DNA of 12,434 nucleotides from CADEED01 sp044871085 (GTDB lineage: Bacteria > Pseudomonadota > Gammaproteobacteria > Steroidobacterales > Steroidobacteraceae), in assembly GCA_044871085.1 (NCBI GenBank), contig JBIOZI010000131.1, forward strand, positions 1 to 12,434. Direction: 5' to 3'. Below the pieces are notes generated by a model, which was given only the letters and a program-made list of their open reading frames with translations, did no database searches and was not told the origin of the DNA. Position 1 is the first letter of the stretch. Each line of letters begins with the position of its first letter. Positions 6,316-12,434 of the stretch are shown here, one piece after another. The translations under genes and the position numbers were made by a program.

Positions 6316-6361
6316 AATGGGGTCAGACCCGGTTTTCCGGGAAACGGCGTCCGACCCCATT
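6316..6361. repeat. Palindromic intergenic repeat (REP/BIME-like), also a likely bidirectional terminator
   Basis: The outer arms AATGGGGTC (6316-6324) and GACCCCATT (6353-6361) are perfect inverted repeats; further inward pairs (GAC with GTC) continue the stem imperfectly. A second perfect hairpin, CCCGG-TTTT-CCGGG, lies inside at 6328-6341. The unit starts one base after the LysR stop codon and ends four bases before the stop of the convergent dehydrogenase, so it fills the gap exactly. The GGGGTC...GACCCC form resembles dispersed extragenic palindromes of proteobacterial chromosomes. Only one copy is in the window, so repetition cannot be shown here. Confidence 0.6.
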
Positions 6362-6365
6362 CCGC

Positions 6366-7109
6366 TCAGGCGCTGTGCCCGCCGTCCACCGCGATGCTCG
6401 CGCCGGTGATGTAGCCCGCGTCCTTGCTGGCGAGGAATGCGACGGTCGCGCCCACTTCCTCCGGACGTCCGAACCGGCCCAGCGGCACGCCCGCCTTCTG
6501 CACCGCCGCGAAATCACCGCTGGCGGGATTCATGTCGGTGTCGATCGGACCCGGCTCGACGACGTTCACCGTGATGCCCTTGGGTCCGAGATCGCGCGCC
6601 CAGCCGCGGGTGTACGCAGACACCGCGCCCTTGGTCGCCGAGTAGTCGGCGATGCCGGGCCACGGCGAGCTGATCGCGGCCATCGAGCCAATGGTGATGA
6701 TGCGACCGCCCTCGGTCATGATCTTCGCGGCCTCGCGCACCGCGGCGTTGACGCCGCCCACGTTGATGGCGAACTGCTTCGCGACGTCCGCGTCGCTGAC
6801 CTCGCCCACCGGGCCGGTGATGAACACGCCCGCGTTGTTCACGAGGATGTCGAGGTGCCCGAAGTGCTCGGCGGTCTTGCGCACGAGGTTCGCGACCTCT
6901 TCCGGGCGCGACTGGTCGGCCTGGAAGGCCGCGGCGCGCACGCCCTTGTCCTGCAGCTCGCGCACCAGCGCCTTGGCTTTGTCGGGGGTGCTCACGTAGC
7001 TGATGGCGATGTCGGCACCGTCTTCGGCCAGCGAGCGGGCGATGGCGGCACCGATGCCGCGCGAGCCTCCGGTGACCAGGGCGACTTTGCCGGTGAGTTT
7101 CTTGTTCAT
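6366..7109 (-). CDS. Short-chain dehydrogenase/reductase (classical SDR, FabG-like)
   Basis: The 247-residue protein is a classical SDR with all signature parts. These are the cofactor loop TGGSRGIG (13-20), NNAG (91-94), and a complete catalytic tetrad Asn116, Ser142, Tyr156, Lys160 (YSATK). The C-terminal PGPIDTDM segment and the closing DGGHSA are also present. Arg17 in the glycine loop and the lack of an acidic residue at the end of the second strand (ISYVST) suggest NADP(H). The substrate cannot be inferred; relatives are annotated as 3-oxoacyl-ACP reductases or glucose dehydrogenases, often without proof. The ATG is preceded by an AGGAG site. The gene is divergent from a LysR regulator (126-base gap), its likely controller, and no fatty-acid synthesis genes are nearby. 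Confidence 0.93.
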   Translation of the reverse strand: MNKKLTGKVALVTGGSRGIGAAIARSLAEDGADIAISYVSTPDKAKALVRELQDKGVRAAAFQADQSRPEEVANLVRKTAEHFGHLDILVNNAGVFITGPVGEVSDADVAKQFAINVGGVNAAVREAAKIMTEGGRIITIGSMAAISSPWPGIADYSATKGAVSAYTRGWARDLGPKGITVNVVEPGPIDTDMNPASGDFAAVQKAGVPLGRFGRPEEVGATVAFLASKDAGYITGASIAVDGGHSA

Positions 7110-7208
7110 GGCCTTTCTCCTCGTTTCGGTTGATTTGGCGCGCTGATTCGCGTTGGACGTACGGTATTAGCTGCCGGCGAAGCGATAAATCCCTTCCGTG
7201 TGACATCT

Positions 7209-7228
7209 TTATTTCCAATAGGGAATAA
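7209..7228. promoter_or_regulatory. 20-bp palindrome, candidate LysR operator
   Basis: TTATTTCC-AATA-GGGAATAA is an inverted repeat with seven of eight arm pairs matching. It is an AT-rich island in GC-rich DNA. It lies in the divergent gap between the dehydrogenase and the second LysR gene, ending seven bases before the LysR start codon. A symmetric, AT-rich site here fits an operator through which the LysR protein represses itself and controls the dehydrogenase. Its right half is also the only Shine-Dalgarno-like sequence (AGGGAA) for the LysR start. Confidence 0.45.
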
Positions 7229-7235
7229 TCGTCCC

Positions 7236-8186
7236 ATGGCCAATGGGAGCCTGAACTTCAACCAGATGCTCGCGATGCGCGTGTTCGTCCGCGTGGTCGA
7301 GGCCGGTACGTTCACCAACGCGGCGAATTCGCTGCGCATTCCGAAGCCCACGGTCACCAAGCTCGTCCAGGGGCTCGAGAACCACCTGCGCATCAAGCTG
7401 CTCAACCGCACCACGCGGCGCGTCAGCGTGACGCCGGACGGCTCCGCGTACTACGAGCGCGTCGTCCGCTTGTTAGGCGATCTCGAGGACATCGAATCCT
7501 CGGTGACGCACGCCAAGGAAAAGCCACGCGGCCGGCTGCGCATCGACGGCGGCGCCGCGATCTCGAACTACATCGTGCTGCCGGCGCTGCCCGGCTTCCT
7601 CGAGAAATATCCCGACATCGACGTCGAGTTCGGCATCAGCGACCGGCCCGTGGACCTCATCGGCGACAACGTCGACTGCGTGATCCGCGGCGGCCCGCTG
7701 CTCGAGCCTTCCCTGGTGGCGCGGCACATCGGCGACCTGCGCTGGCTCACCTGCGCGACGCCCGCCTACCTCGCGAACTACGGCCGGCCCACGCACCCGA
7801 CGGATCTCGAATCCGGCCACGTGCTCGCGGGCTATTTCTTCCCGCGCAGCGGCCGCATGCGCCCGCTGTTCTTCGAGCGCGACGGCAAGCGCATCGAGAT
7901 CCAGCCGAGCCCGCGCGTGGCCGTCAACGATTCGAGCGCGCACTTCCAGTCACTGCGCGCGGGGCTCGGGCTCGGCCAGCTGCTGTCGTTCATGGTGTCG
8001 TGCAACGGTGCGCAGGTCGATCTGGTCCCAGTGCTGCAGGAGTGGCAGCCCCCGCCGCTGCCCGTGCACGCGCTGTACGCGGCGAACCGCCACCTGTCGA
8101 CCAAGGTGCGCGTGTTCGTCGACTGGGCCGCGGAGCTGTTTTCGCGGAGCCCGTGCACCCGTTTGCTATCTTCCGACCCACGATGA
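7236..8186 (+). CDS. LysR family transcriptional regulator
   Basis: The 316-residue protein has an N-terminal winged helix-turn-helix (MLAMRVFVRVVEAGTFTNAANSLRIPKPTVTKLVQGLE, residues 11-48), a linker, and a substrate-binding-protein-like effector domain from about residue 98. Segments such as DRPVDLIGDNVDCVIRGG are typical of the same CrgA-like branch as the first LysR gene. The ATG at 7236 fits the usual length before the helix-turn-helix. A GTG at 7200 would add 12 residues encoded across the candidate operator and is less likely. The gene is divergent from the SDR gene. Its TGA overlaps the ATG of the downstream glycosidase (ATGA), so regulator and glycosidase are translated from one message. 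The C-terminal tail after WAAELF is likely extra to the fold. Confidence 0.92.
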   Translation: MANGSLNFNQMLAMRVFVRVVEAGTFTNAANSLRIPKPTVTKLVQGLENHLRIKLLNRTTRRVSVTPDGSAYYERVVRLLGDLEDIESSVTHAKEKPRGRLRIDGGAAISNYIVLPALPGFLEKYPDIDVEFGISDRPVDLIGDNVDCVIRGGPLLEPSLVARHIGDLRWLTCATPAYLANYGRPTHPTDLESGHVLAGYFFPRSGRMRPLFFERDGKRIEIQPSPRVAVNDSSAHFQSLRAGLGLGQLLSFMVSCNGAQVDLVPVLQEWQPPPLPVHALYAANRHLSTKVRVFVDWAAELFSRSPCTRLLSSDPR

Positions 8187-9808
8187 ATACCACCCGCCTC
8201 GCGCCGATGATCGCCGCCTTGACGCTCGCCTGTGCCGCGCACGCCGCGCCGCCGCGGCTGGAAAAACAGGGTACGACGCAATCCTTGATTGTCGACGGCA
8301 AGCCCTTCCTGATCCTGGGTGGCGAGCTCGGCAACTCCAGCGCGTCGAACGCGCAGTACCTGAAGCCGCACTGGCCGCGGCTCCAGGCGATGCATCTCAA
8401 CACCGTGCTCGCGCCGGTGTACTGGGAGCTCATCGAGCCGGTCGAGGGCAGATTCGACTGGACCTCCGTCGATGCGCTGCTGCGCGATGCGCGCGCGCAC
8501 CAGCTGCGCCTGGTGGTCCTGTGGTTCGGCGCGTGGAAGAACAGCATGTCCACCTACGTACCATCGTGGGTGAAGCGCGACGCCGCGCGTTTCCCGCGCG
8601 TGCAGGTGGCGGACGGCAGCTCGGTGGAGATTCTCTCCGTGTTCTGCGACGAGACGCGCGGCGCCGACGAGCGTGCGTTCGCCGCGCTCATGGAGCATCT
8701 CGCGGCGACCGACGCCCGCGCCACCGTGCTCATGGTGCAGGTGGAGAACGAGATCGGCATGCTGCCCATCGCGCGCGAGCGCGGGCGCGTCGCCGATGGG
8801 AAATTCCGCGAGCCCGTGCCGGCAGAGCTGCTGAGCGCGTTGCGCGCCACGCAGCTCGAGCCGGAGCTGCTCGAGCGCTGGCGCGCGCGCGGCTCGAAGA
8901 CCGCCGGTAGTTGGGCCGAGGTGTTCGGCGACGATGCCTGGGGCGAGGAGGTGTTCACCGCCTGGCACTACGCGCGCTTCACCGACGCCCTGGTGCGCGC
9001 CGGCAAGAAGAAATACGCGCTGCCCATGTACGTGAACGCGGCGCTGAACCGCACCGGCCGCAAACCCGGCGAGTACCCAAGCGGCGGGCCCCTGCCCCAC
9101 CTGCTCGACGTGTGGAAGGCCGGCGCGCCGTCGCTCGATTTCCTGGCGCCCGACATCTACTTCCCGAATTTCATGCAGCTCGCCGGTCGCTTCCGCCGCG
9201 CCGACAATCTGCTGTTCGTGCCCGAGGCAAACAACGCCACCAACCCACAGGGCGCGGCGAATGCGTTCTACGCCTTCGGCGAGCTCGACTCGCTGGGGTT
9301 TTCGCCGTTCTCCGTCGAGTCGCTCGACGATGCGCCCAACCACCTGTCGCGGGCGTACGAGGTCCTGGGCCAGCTCACGCCGTTGATCCTTGACGCGCGC
9401 GGCAGCGGACGCATGGCGGGCTTCCGCCCGACGGTGCTCGAGGACGGTACCGTGCTCGACACACCCGTTAAGACGACCATCGCAGGCTACGAATTCACGG
9501 TGAGCTTCACGGACCCGTGGACGCCGCGCGAACAGCAGACCATCGGCAATCACGGCGGCATGCTGATCCACGCCGGCGGCGAGGACTTCTGGGTCGCGGG
9601 CCAGGGGATCACGATCACGTTCCGCGGCGCGGGCGAAGGCCCGCCGCTGGCCGGGATCGACGTCGCCGAGGAGGGAGAGTTCGATGCGAACGGCAGGTGG
9701 TTGGCCGGGCGGCGGCTGAACGGCGATCAGACGCACCAGGGACGGCACATCCGGTTGCCGCCGGGCAAACCGCAGATCCAGAAGGTGCGGTTATACCGCT
9801 ACCGCTGA
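8183..9808 (+). CDS. Secreted GH35-like beta-galactosidase with DUF5597 C-terminal domain
   Basis: The 541-residue protein begins with a signal peptide (MNTTRLAPMIAALTLACAAHA, cleavage predicted after residue 21), so it should act in the periplasm or outside the cell. A (beta/alpha)8 barrel follows, with ILGGELGNSS, YWELIEPVEGRFDW (80-93) and the acid/base motif VQVENEIG, where Glu190 is the likely proton donor. Glu348 in FVPEANN is the likely nucleophile. The last 140 residues form a beta-rich region matching the DUF5597 type found with GH35/GH42-like enzymes in Xanthomonas and Caulobacter relatives. The likely reaction is release of galactose or a related sugar from plant or other oligosaccharides; the exact substrate is not readable. 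No Shine-Dalgarno is visible, and the start overlaps the LysR stop (ATGA), indicating coupling. It converges on the beta-helix gene with five bases between stops. Confidence 0.87.
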   Translation: MNTTRLAPMIAALTLACAAHAAPPRLEKQGTTQSLIVDGKPFLILGGELGNSSASNAQYLKPHWPRLQAMHLNTVLAPVYWELIEPVEGRFDWTSVDALLRDARAHQLRLVVLWFGAWKNSMSTYVPSWVKRDAARFPRVQVADGSSVEILSVFCDETRGADERAFAALMEHLAATDARATVLMVQVENEIGMLPIARERGRVADGKFREPVPAELLSALRATQLEPELLERWRARGSKTAGSWAEVFGDDAWGEEVFTAWHYARFTDALVRAGKKKYALPMYVNAALNRTGRKPGEYPSGGPLPHLLDVWKAGAPSLDFLAPDIYFPNFMQLAGRFRRADNLLFVPEANNATNPQGAANAFYAFGELDSLGFSPFSVESLDDAPNHLSRAYEVLGQLTPLILDARGSGRMAGFRPTVLEDGTVLDTPVKTTIAGYEFTVSFTDPWTPREQQTIGNHGGMLIHAGGEDFWVAGQGITITFRGAGEGPPLAGIDVAEEGEFDANGRWLAGRRLNGDQTHQGRHIRLPPGKPQIQKVRLYRYR

Positions 9809-9813
9809 TCCGA

Positions 9814-11181
9814 TCACTGCACCGCGCCGAACGATTTCCAGCTGGCTGGCGAACCGGCGCAGACCCAGCCCACCGGCGCTCCGGACACGGGTAATGTGTT
9901 CCAGGAGATGTCGCCGCGGCCACAGTTCCCAACCGGTGCTGCGCTGACGAAGCTCTCCTGCCGGCCAATTGGCTCCGGTGCTCCGAATAACCGCGCGTTG
10001 TTCGTCACGCGGACGCTCGCGGGAAGTGCCGGGCTCACGAGCGTCATGGTGGTGCCCGGCGGAGTCAGAGTGTTGCGCTCGACGGCTCCGCGCGACACTG
10101 CTGAATCGTGCCAAATTGCGCTGAGCTCCCAATCAGAGAACACATTGTTCGTCACTTCGAATCCGGAAGTGCTTCGCAGGATCAGCGCGTAACTGGATCG
10201 GTTCGGCGTCGACGAATTCGCATGCTCGACCGCGCCGCCCGCCACGACGTTGTTGTCGAACTTCAGATTGCGCACCGAATCGGCACTGGGCGCGGAGACG
10301 TAGAGGGCGGCACCCACCACATTTTCGAAGTGCGTATTGAGCACGCTCACTCCGTCCACGCGCGGTACGAATTCTGCCGGGTGTGGAGTGACGTCCGGGG
10401 TGATCGTTATGCAGTTCCCGAGGACACTTTCGCAGTTCGAGCCCACGATCGAGAGTCCATTGAGAGCGCCTTCGACGAGAATGCCGTGCGACGCACTGCC
10501 GAATGCGCCGCCCAGCACGAGCGTGTTGTTGCAGTCGGTACCGAGCGTGAGGCTGGCGCCGGCCAACGCGAAGGTGTTGAGGTTGGAGAAAGTGTTCGAT
10601 GTCGACCGCACGCAGCTGATAGCGTTCGTCAATGACTGGAACAAAACTCTGTCGACGACGCTCTTGGTGACGCAATTTAGGGCGAGTCCATTCCCGGCAC
10701 CCGTCCCGAGGAACAACAGGTTTCGAATCTCGATCATTGGAGTTTGTATCTCACCCGACGGGTCTGCGATGCATTGACTCGGTGCGCCATAGGTCAGCAG
10801 CGTCTGACCTGCGGAAAACCCGGCCGGAATCAATGCCGAGGTTCGTTCGTGGTCGCCAACGAACGAAATGGACTTGCCCGCCGGCACCTGCAAACCCCGG
10901 ACCGGATCAGTGAGGGGCGCTCCCTGGGGATCCTTGGGATTCGGCGAAAATAGATAGTTGCCCGCCGGAACATGAATTGTGCAGTGCTGGTCGGCGCTGG
11001 CCGCGCATGCTGCGATGGCTTGGCGGAATGCCCAGGTGTCGTCGGTCAGATTGTCGCCCTTGGCGTTGAATGCCTTGACGTTCCAGCCCGTCAGGGGCGT
11101 ATTTTGTGCGACCGACGAACCTGCGGCCGCGAAAGCAATTGCCGCAAACAGCCATGCCGGCGAGCAGACTTTCGGCTTCAT
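9814..11181 (-). CDS. Secreted right-handed beta-helix protein (pectate lyase 3 / GH28-related fold)
   Basis: The 455-residue protein has a signal peptide (about residues 1-25, hydrophobic core WLFAAIAFAAA). It opens with WNVKAFNAKGDNLTDDTWAF (33-52), the characteristic entry strand of pectate-lyase-3/GH28-related beta helices, and continues with Asn-, Ser- and Thr-rich coils such as NNVVAGG and EVTNNVFSDW. Many cysteines fit an extracytoplasmic protein. The last 38 residues (GDISWNTLPV ... GWVCAGSPASWKSFG) form a compact module of a type I associate with the C-termini of secreted and phage-tail-like beta-helix proteins. Catalytic residues cannot be assigned, so polysaccharide cleavage or binding is inferred from fold only. 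The DNA is clearly less GC-rich than its neighbours: hand counts give 53% at 10141-10200 and 48% at 10621-10680, against 78% at 6061-6120. This suggests horizontal acquisition. The ATG follows GGAGG. Confidence 0.82.
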   Translation of the reverse strand: MKPKVCSPAWLFAAIAFAAAGSSVAQNTPLTGWNVKAFNAKGDNLTDDTWAFRQAIAACAASADQHCTIHVPAGNYLFSPNPKDPQGAPLTDPVRGLQVPAGKSISFVGDHERTSALIPAGFSAGQTLLTYGAPSQCIADPSGEIQTPMIEIRNLLFLGTGAGNGLALNCVTKSVVDRVLFQSLTNAISCVRSTSNTFSNLNTFALAGASLTLGTDCNNTLVLGGAFGSASHGILVEGALNGLSIVGSNCESVLGNCITITPDVTPHPAEFVPRVDGVSVLNTHFENVVGAALYVSAPSADSVRNLKFDNNVVAGGAVEHANSSTPNRSSYALILRSTSGFEVTNNVFSDWELSAIWHDSAVSRGAVERNTLTPPGTTMTLVSPALPASVRVTNNARLFGAPEPIGRQESFVSAAPVGNCGRGDISWNTLPVSGAPVGWVCAGSPASWKSFGAVQ

Positions 11182-11185
11182 GGAT

Positions 11186-11205
11186 CCTCCTTGAATCTGA
11201 GGAGG
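11186..11205 (-). promoter_or_regulatory. Hairpin over the Shine-Dalgarno of the beta-helix gene
   Basis: On the minus strand CCTCCT (11205-11200) is perfectly complementary to AGGAGG (11191-11186), the ribosome site of the beta-helix gene, across an 8-base loop. The 6-bp stem would mask the site. It could damp translation or act as a temperature- or protein-sensitive switch; the sequence alone cannot tell. A possible -35 TTGACT lies at 11235-11230, without a convincing -10. Confidence 0.4.
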
Positions 11206-11249
11206 TAGTAAGCCGTGCCACTGCTAACTAGTCAATGGCAGGGCCGCCG

Positions 11250-12434
11250 TCAGCTCAGGACCACCAACAAGTCCTTCGCATCCACCTGCAGCCCCGGCTT
11301 CGCCAGAACCTCGGCCACCGTGCCGTCGGCCTCCGCGCGCACGCTGGTCTCCATCTTCATGGCTTCCATCGTCAGCAGCAGATCGCCCTTCGCGATCTTC
11401 TGGCCCACGAGGGCCTTCACGGTGGCGATGGTGCCCGGCATGGGCGCGCCGACGTGCTTCGGGTTGCCCGCCTCCATCTTGCGCTGCGGCGGCCGCTTCG
11501 CGACCTGCGACCGGTCGGCGACGACGATGGAGCGCGGCTGGCCGTTGAGCTCGAAGAACACCTGGCGGGTGCCGTCGTCGCGCGCCTCGGATACCGCGAC
11601 GAAACGCACGATCAGCGTCTTGCCGCGCTCGATGTCCACCGACACCTCGTCGCCCGGCTCCATGCCGTAGAAGAACACGGGTGTGGGCAGCATGGCGCAG
11701 TCGCCGTACGCCTCGCGGTCGCGGGCGTAGTCGAGGAACACCTTGGGATACATGAGATAGGACGCGAACTGCGTGTCGGTCGCGGGCCGGCCTAACTTCT
11801 CGTCGAGTTTCTTGCGCTCCGCGGCGAGGTCCAGCGGCGCCATGGTGGCACCGGGCCGCTGCGCGAGCGGCTGCTGCCCCTTGAGCACCTTCTTCTGGAT
11901 GCCCGCCGGCCAGCCACCCTCGGGCCGGCCGAGGTCGCCGCGCATCATCTGCACCACGGATTCCGGGAAGGCGACCTCGAAGCCCGGGTCGAGCACCTGC
12001 TCCTTCGTGAGGCCGGACGACACCATGAGGATGGCCAGGTCGCCGACCACCTTGGATGAAGGCGTGACCTTCACGATGTTGCCGAACATCTCGTTGACGT
12101 CGGCATAGGCCTGCGACACTTCCGGCCAGCGCGAATCGTCGAGCCCCACCGAGCGCGCCTGCTCCTTGAGATTGGTGTACTGCCCGCCGGGCATCGCGTG
12201 CACGTAGACCTCGGAGGCGCCTGCGCGCATGTCGCTCTCGAACGCCAGGTAGTTCTTGCGCACCTGCTCCCAATACATGGAGATCGCGCGCACGGCGGCG
12301 TGGTCGATGCCGGGGTCGCGTTCGCTGTAGCGCATCGCTTCGATGATGGAGCCGAGATTCGGCTGCGAGGTGAATCCCGACATCGCGTCGATGGCGCCGT
12401 CGACGGCGTCGCAGCCGGCGGCTACCGCCGCGAG
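11250..12434 (-). CDS. pyc: Pyruvate carboxylase, C-terminal part (5' end outside window)
   Basis: The 394 visible residues are the end of a pyruvate carboxylase, which makes oxaloacetate from pyruvate and bicarbonate using biotin. In order they show the end of the carboxyltransferase barrel (DGAIDAMSGFTSQPNLGSI, from residue 12), the PYC/OadA domain (MPGGQYTNL, VNEMFGNIVKVTPSSKVVGD, FPESVVQMMRGDLG), and a C-terminal biotinyl domain with EAMKMET. The biotinylated Lys360 lies 34 residues before the end, as usual for the family. PSSKVVGD and the direct junction to the biotin domain favour single-chain pyruvate carboxylase over oxaloacetate decarboxylase alpha. An internal ATG at 12383 is not the start, since homologous sequence continues to the window edge. 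One detail: HAMPGGQ appears where I recall HEMPGGQ in proteobacterial relatives. A 68-base gap separates it from the beta-helix gene. Confidence 0.94.
   Translation of the reverse strand, partial: LAAVAAGCDAVDGAIDAMSGFTSQPNLGSIIEAMRYSERDPGIDHAAVRAISMYWEQVRKNYLAFESDMRAGASEVYVHAMPGGQYTNLKEQARSVGLDDSRWPEVSQAYADVNEMFGNIVKVTPSSKVVGDLAILMVSSGLTKEQVLDPGFEVAFPESVVQMMRGDLGRPEGGWPAGIQKKVLKGQQPLAQRPGATMAPLDLAAERKKLDEKLGRPATDTQFASYLMYPKVFLDYARDREAYGDCAMLPTPVFFYGMEPGDEVSVDIERGKTLIVRFVAVSEARDDGTRQVFFELNGQPRSIVVADRSQVAKRPPQRKMEAGNPKHVGAPMPGTIATVKALVGQKIAKGDLLLTMEAMKMETSVRAEADGTVAEVLAKPGLQVDAKDLLVVLS

Noticed and set aside
7832..9748. A 638-codon minus-strand open frame opposite the glycosidase
   Set aside because: It is antisense to a clear GH35/DUF5597 gene, is Arg/His/Val-rich, and has no recognisable domain or ribosome site. 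It is a GC-driven shadow frame.
11182..11249. Possible promoter TTGACT with -10 CTTACT or TACTAC for the beta-helix gene
   Set aside because: The -10 matches are only three of six and the spacers are 16 or 19 bases, too weak to annotate as a promoter.

Overview
The window is GC-rich, gene-dense chromosomal DNA from a Gram-negative bacterium. Most genes run at about 65-78% GC. The mix suggests a Gammaproteobacterium of the Steroidobacterales/Xanthomonadales type: a CC0125/CC1285-type lipoprotein, a class I ribonucleotide reductase with proteobacterial-style control signals, paired LysR divergons, a DUF5597/GH35 glycosidase and a single-chain pyruvate carboxylase. This placement is inference; there is no rRNA or other firm marker. 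I see no tRNA, rRNA, CRISPR array, complete insertion sequence or phage module.

Layout. (1) 2-457: 3' end of a lipoprotein-like gene (+), convergent with (2) nrdB (1573-500, -) and nrdA (3474-1564, -), which overlap by 10 bases and form an operon. (3) The 343-base gap 3475-3817 is the most information-dense part of the window. On the minus strand it holds a promoter with a perfect TTGACA -35 element, two NrdR-box-like operators exactly 31 bp apart, a cobalamin riboswitch with a perfect B12 box, and a leader that can form alternative stems around the nrdA Shine-Dalgarno sequence. (4) 3818-4666 (+): membrane-anchored di-heme cytochrome c, divergent from nrdAB. (5) An AhpD-like carboxymuconolactone decarboxylase family gene (5292-4741, -) divergent from a LysR regulator (5418-6314, +). 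(6) A palindromic intergenic repeat, 6316-6361. (7) A short-chain dehydrogenase (7109-6366, -) divergent from a second LysR regulator (7236-8186, +), whose stop codon overlaps the start of a secreted GH35/DUF5597 beta-galactosidase-like enzyme (8183-9808, +). (8) A lower-GC secreted right-handed beta-helix protein (11181-9814, -), convergent with the glycosidase. (9) The C-terminal third of pyruvate carboxylase (12434-11250, -), running off the window.

How the genes work together. The nrd region supplies deoxynucleotides. Its leader suggests that the B12-independent class I enzyme is turned down when cobalamin is plentiful, presumably because a B12-dependent class II reductase is encoded elsewhere, and that NrdR also represses it when dNTPs are sufficient. 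The NrdA here lacks the N-terminal ATP-cone, so gene-level control may be the main dATP-responsive brake. The two LysR divergons look like small inducible redox or catabolic units, the second extended to carbohydrate cleavage by translational coupling. The beta-helix gene looks like an acquired insertion beside the housekeeping pyc gene.
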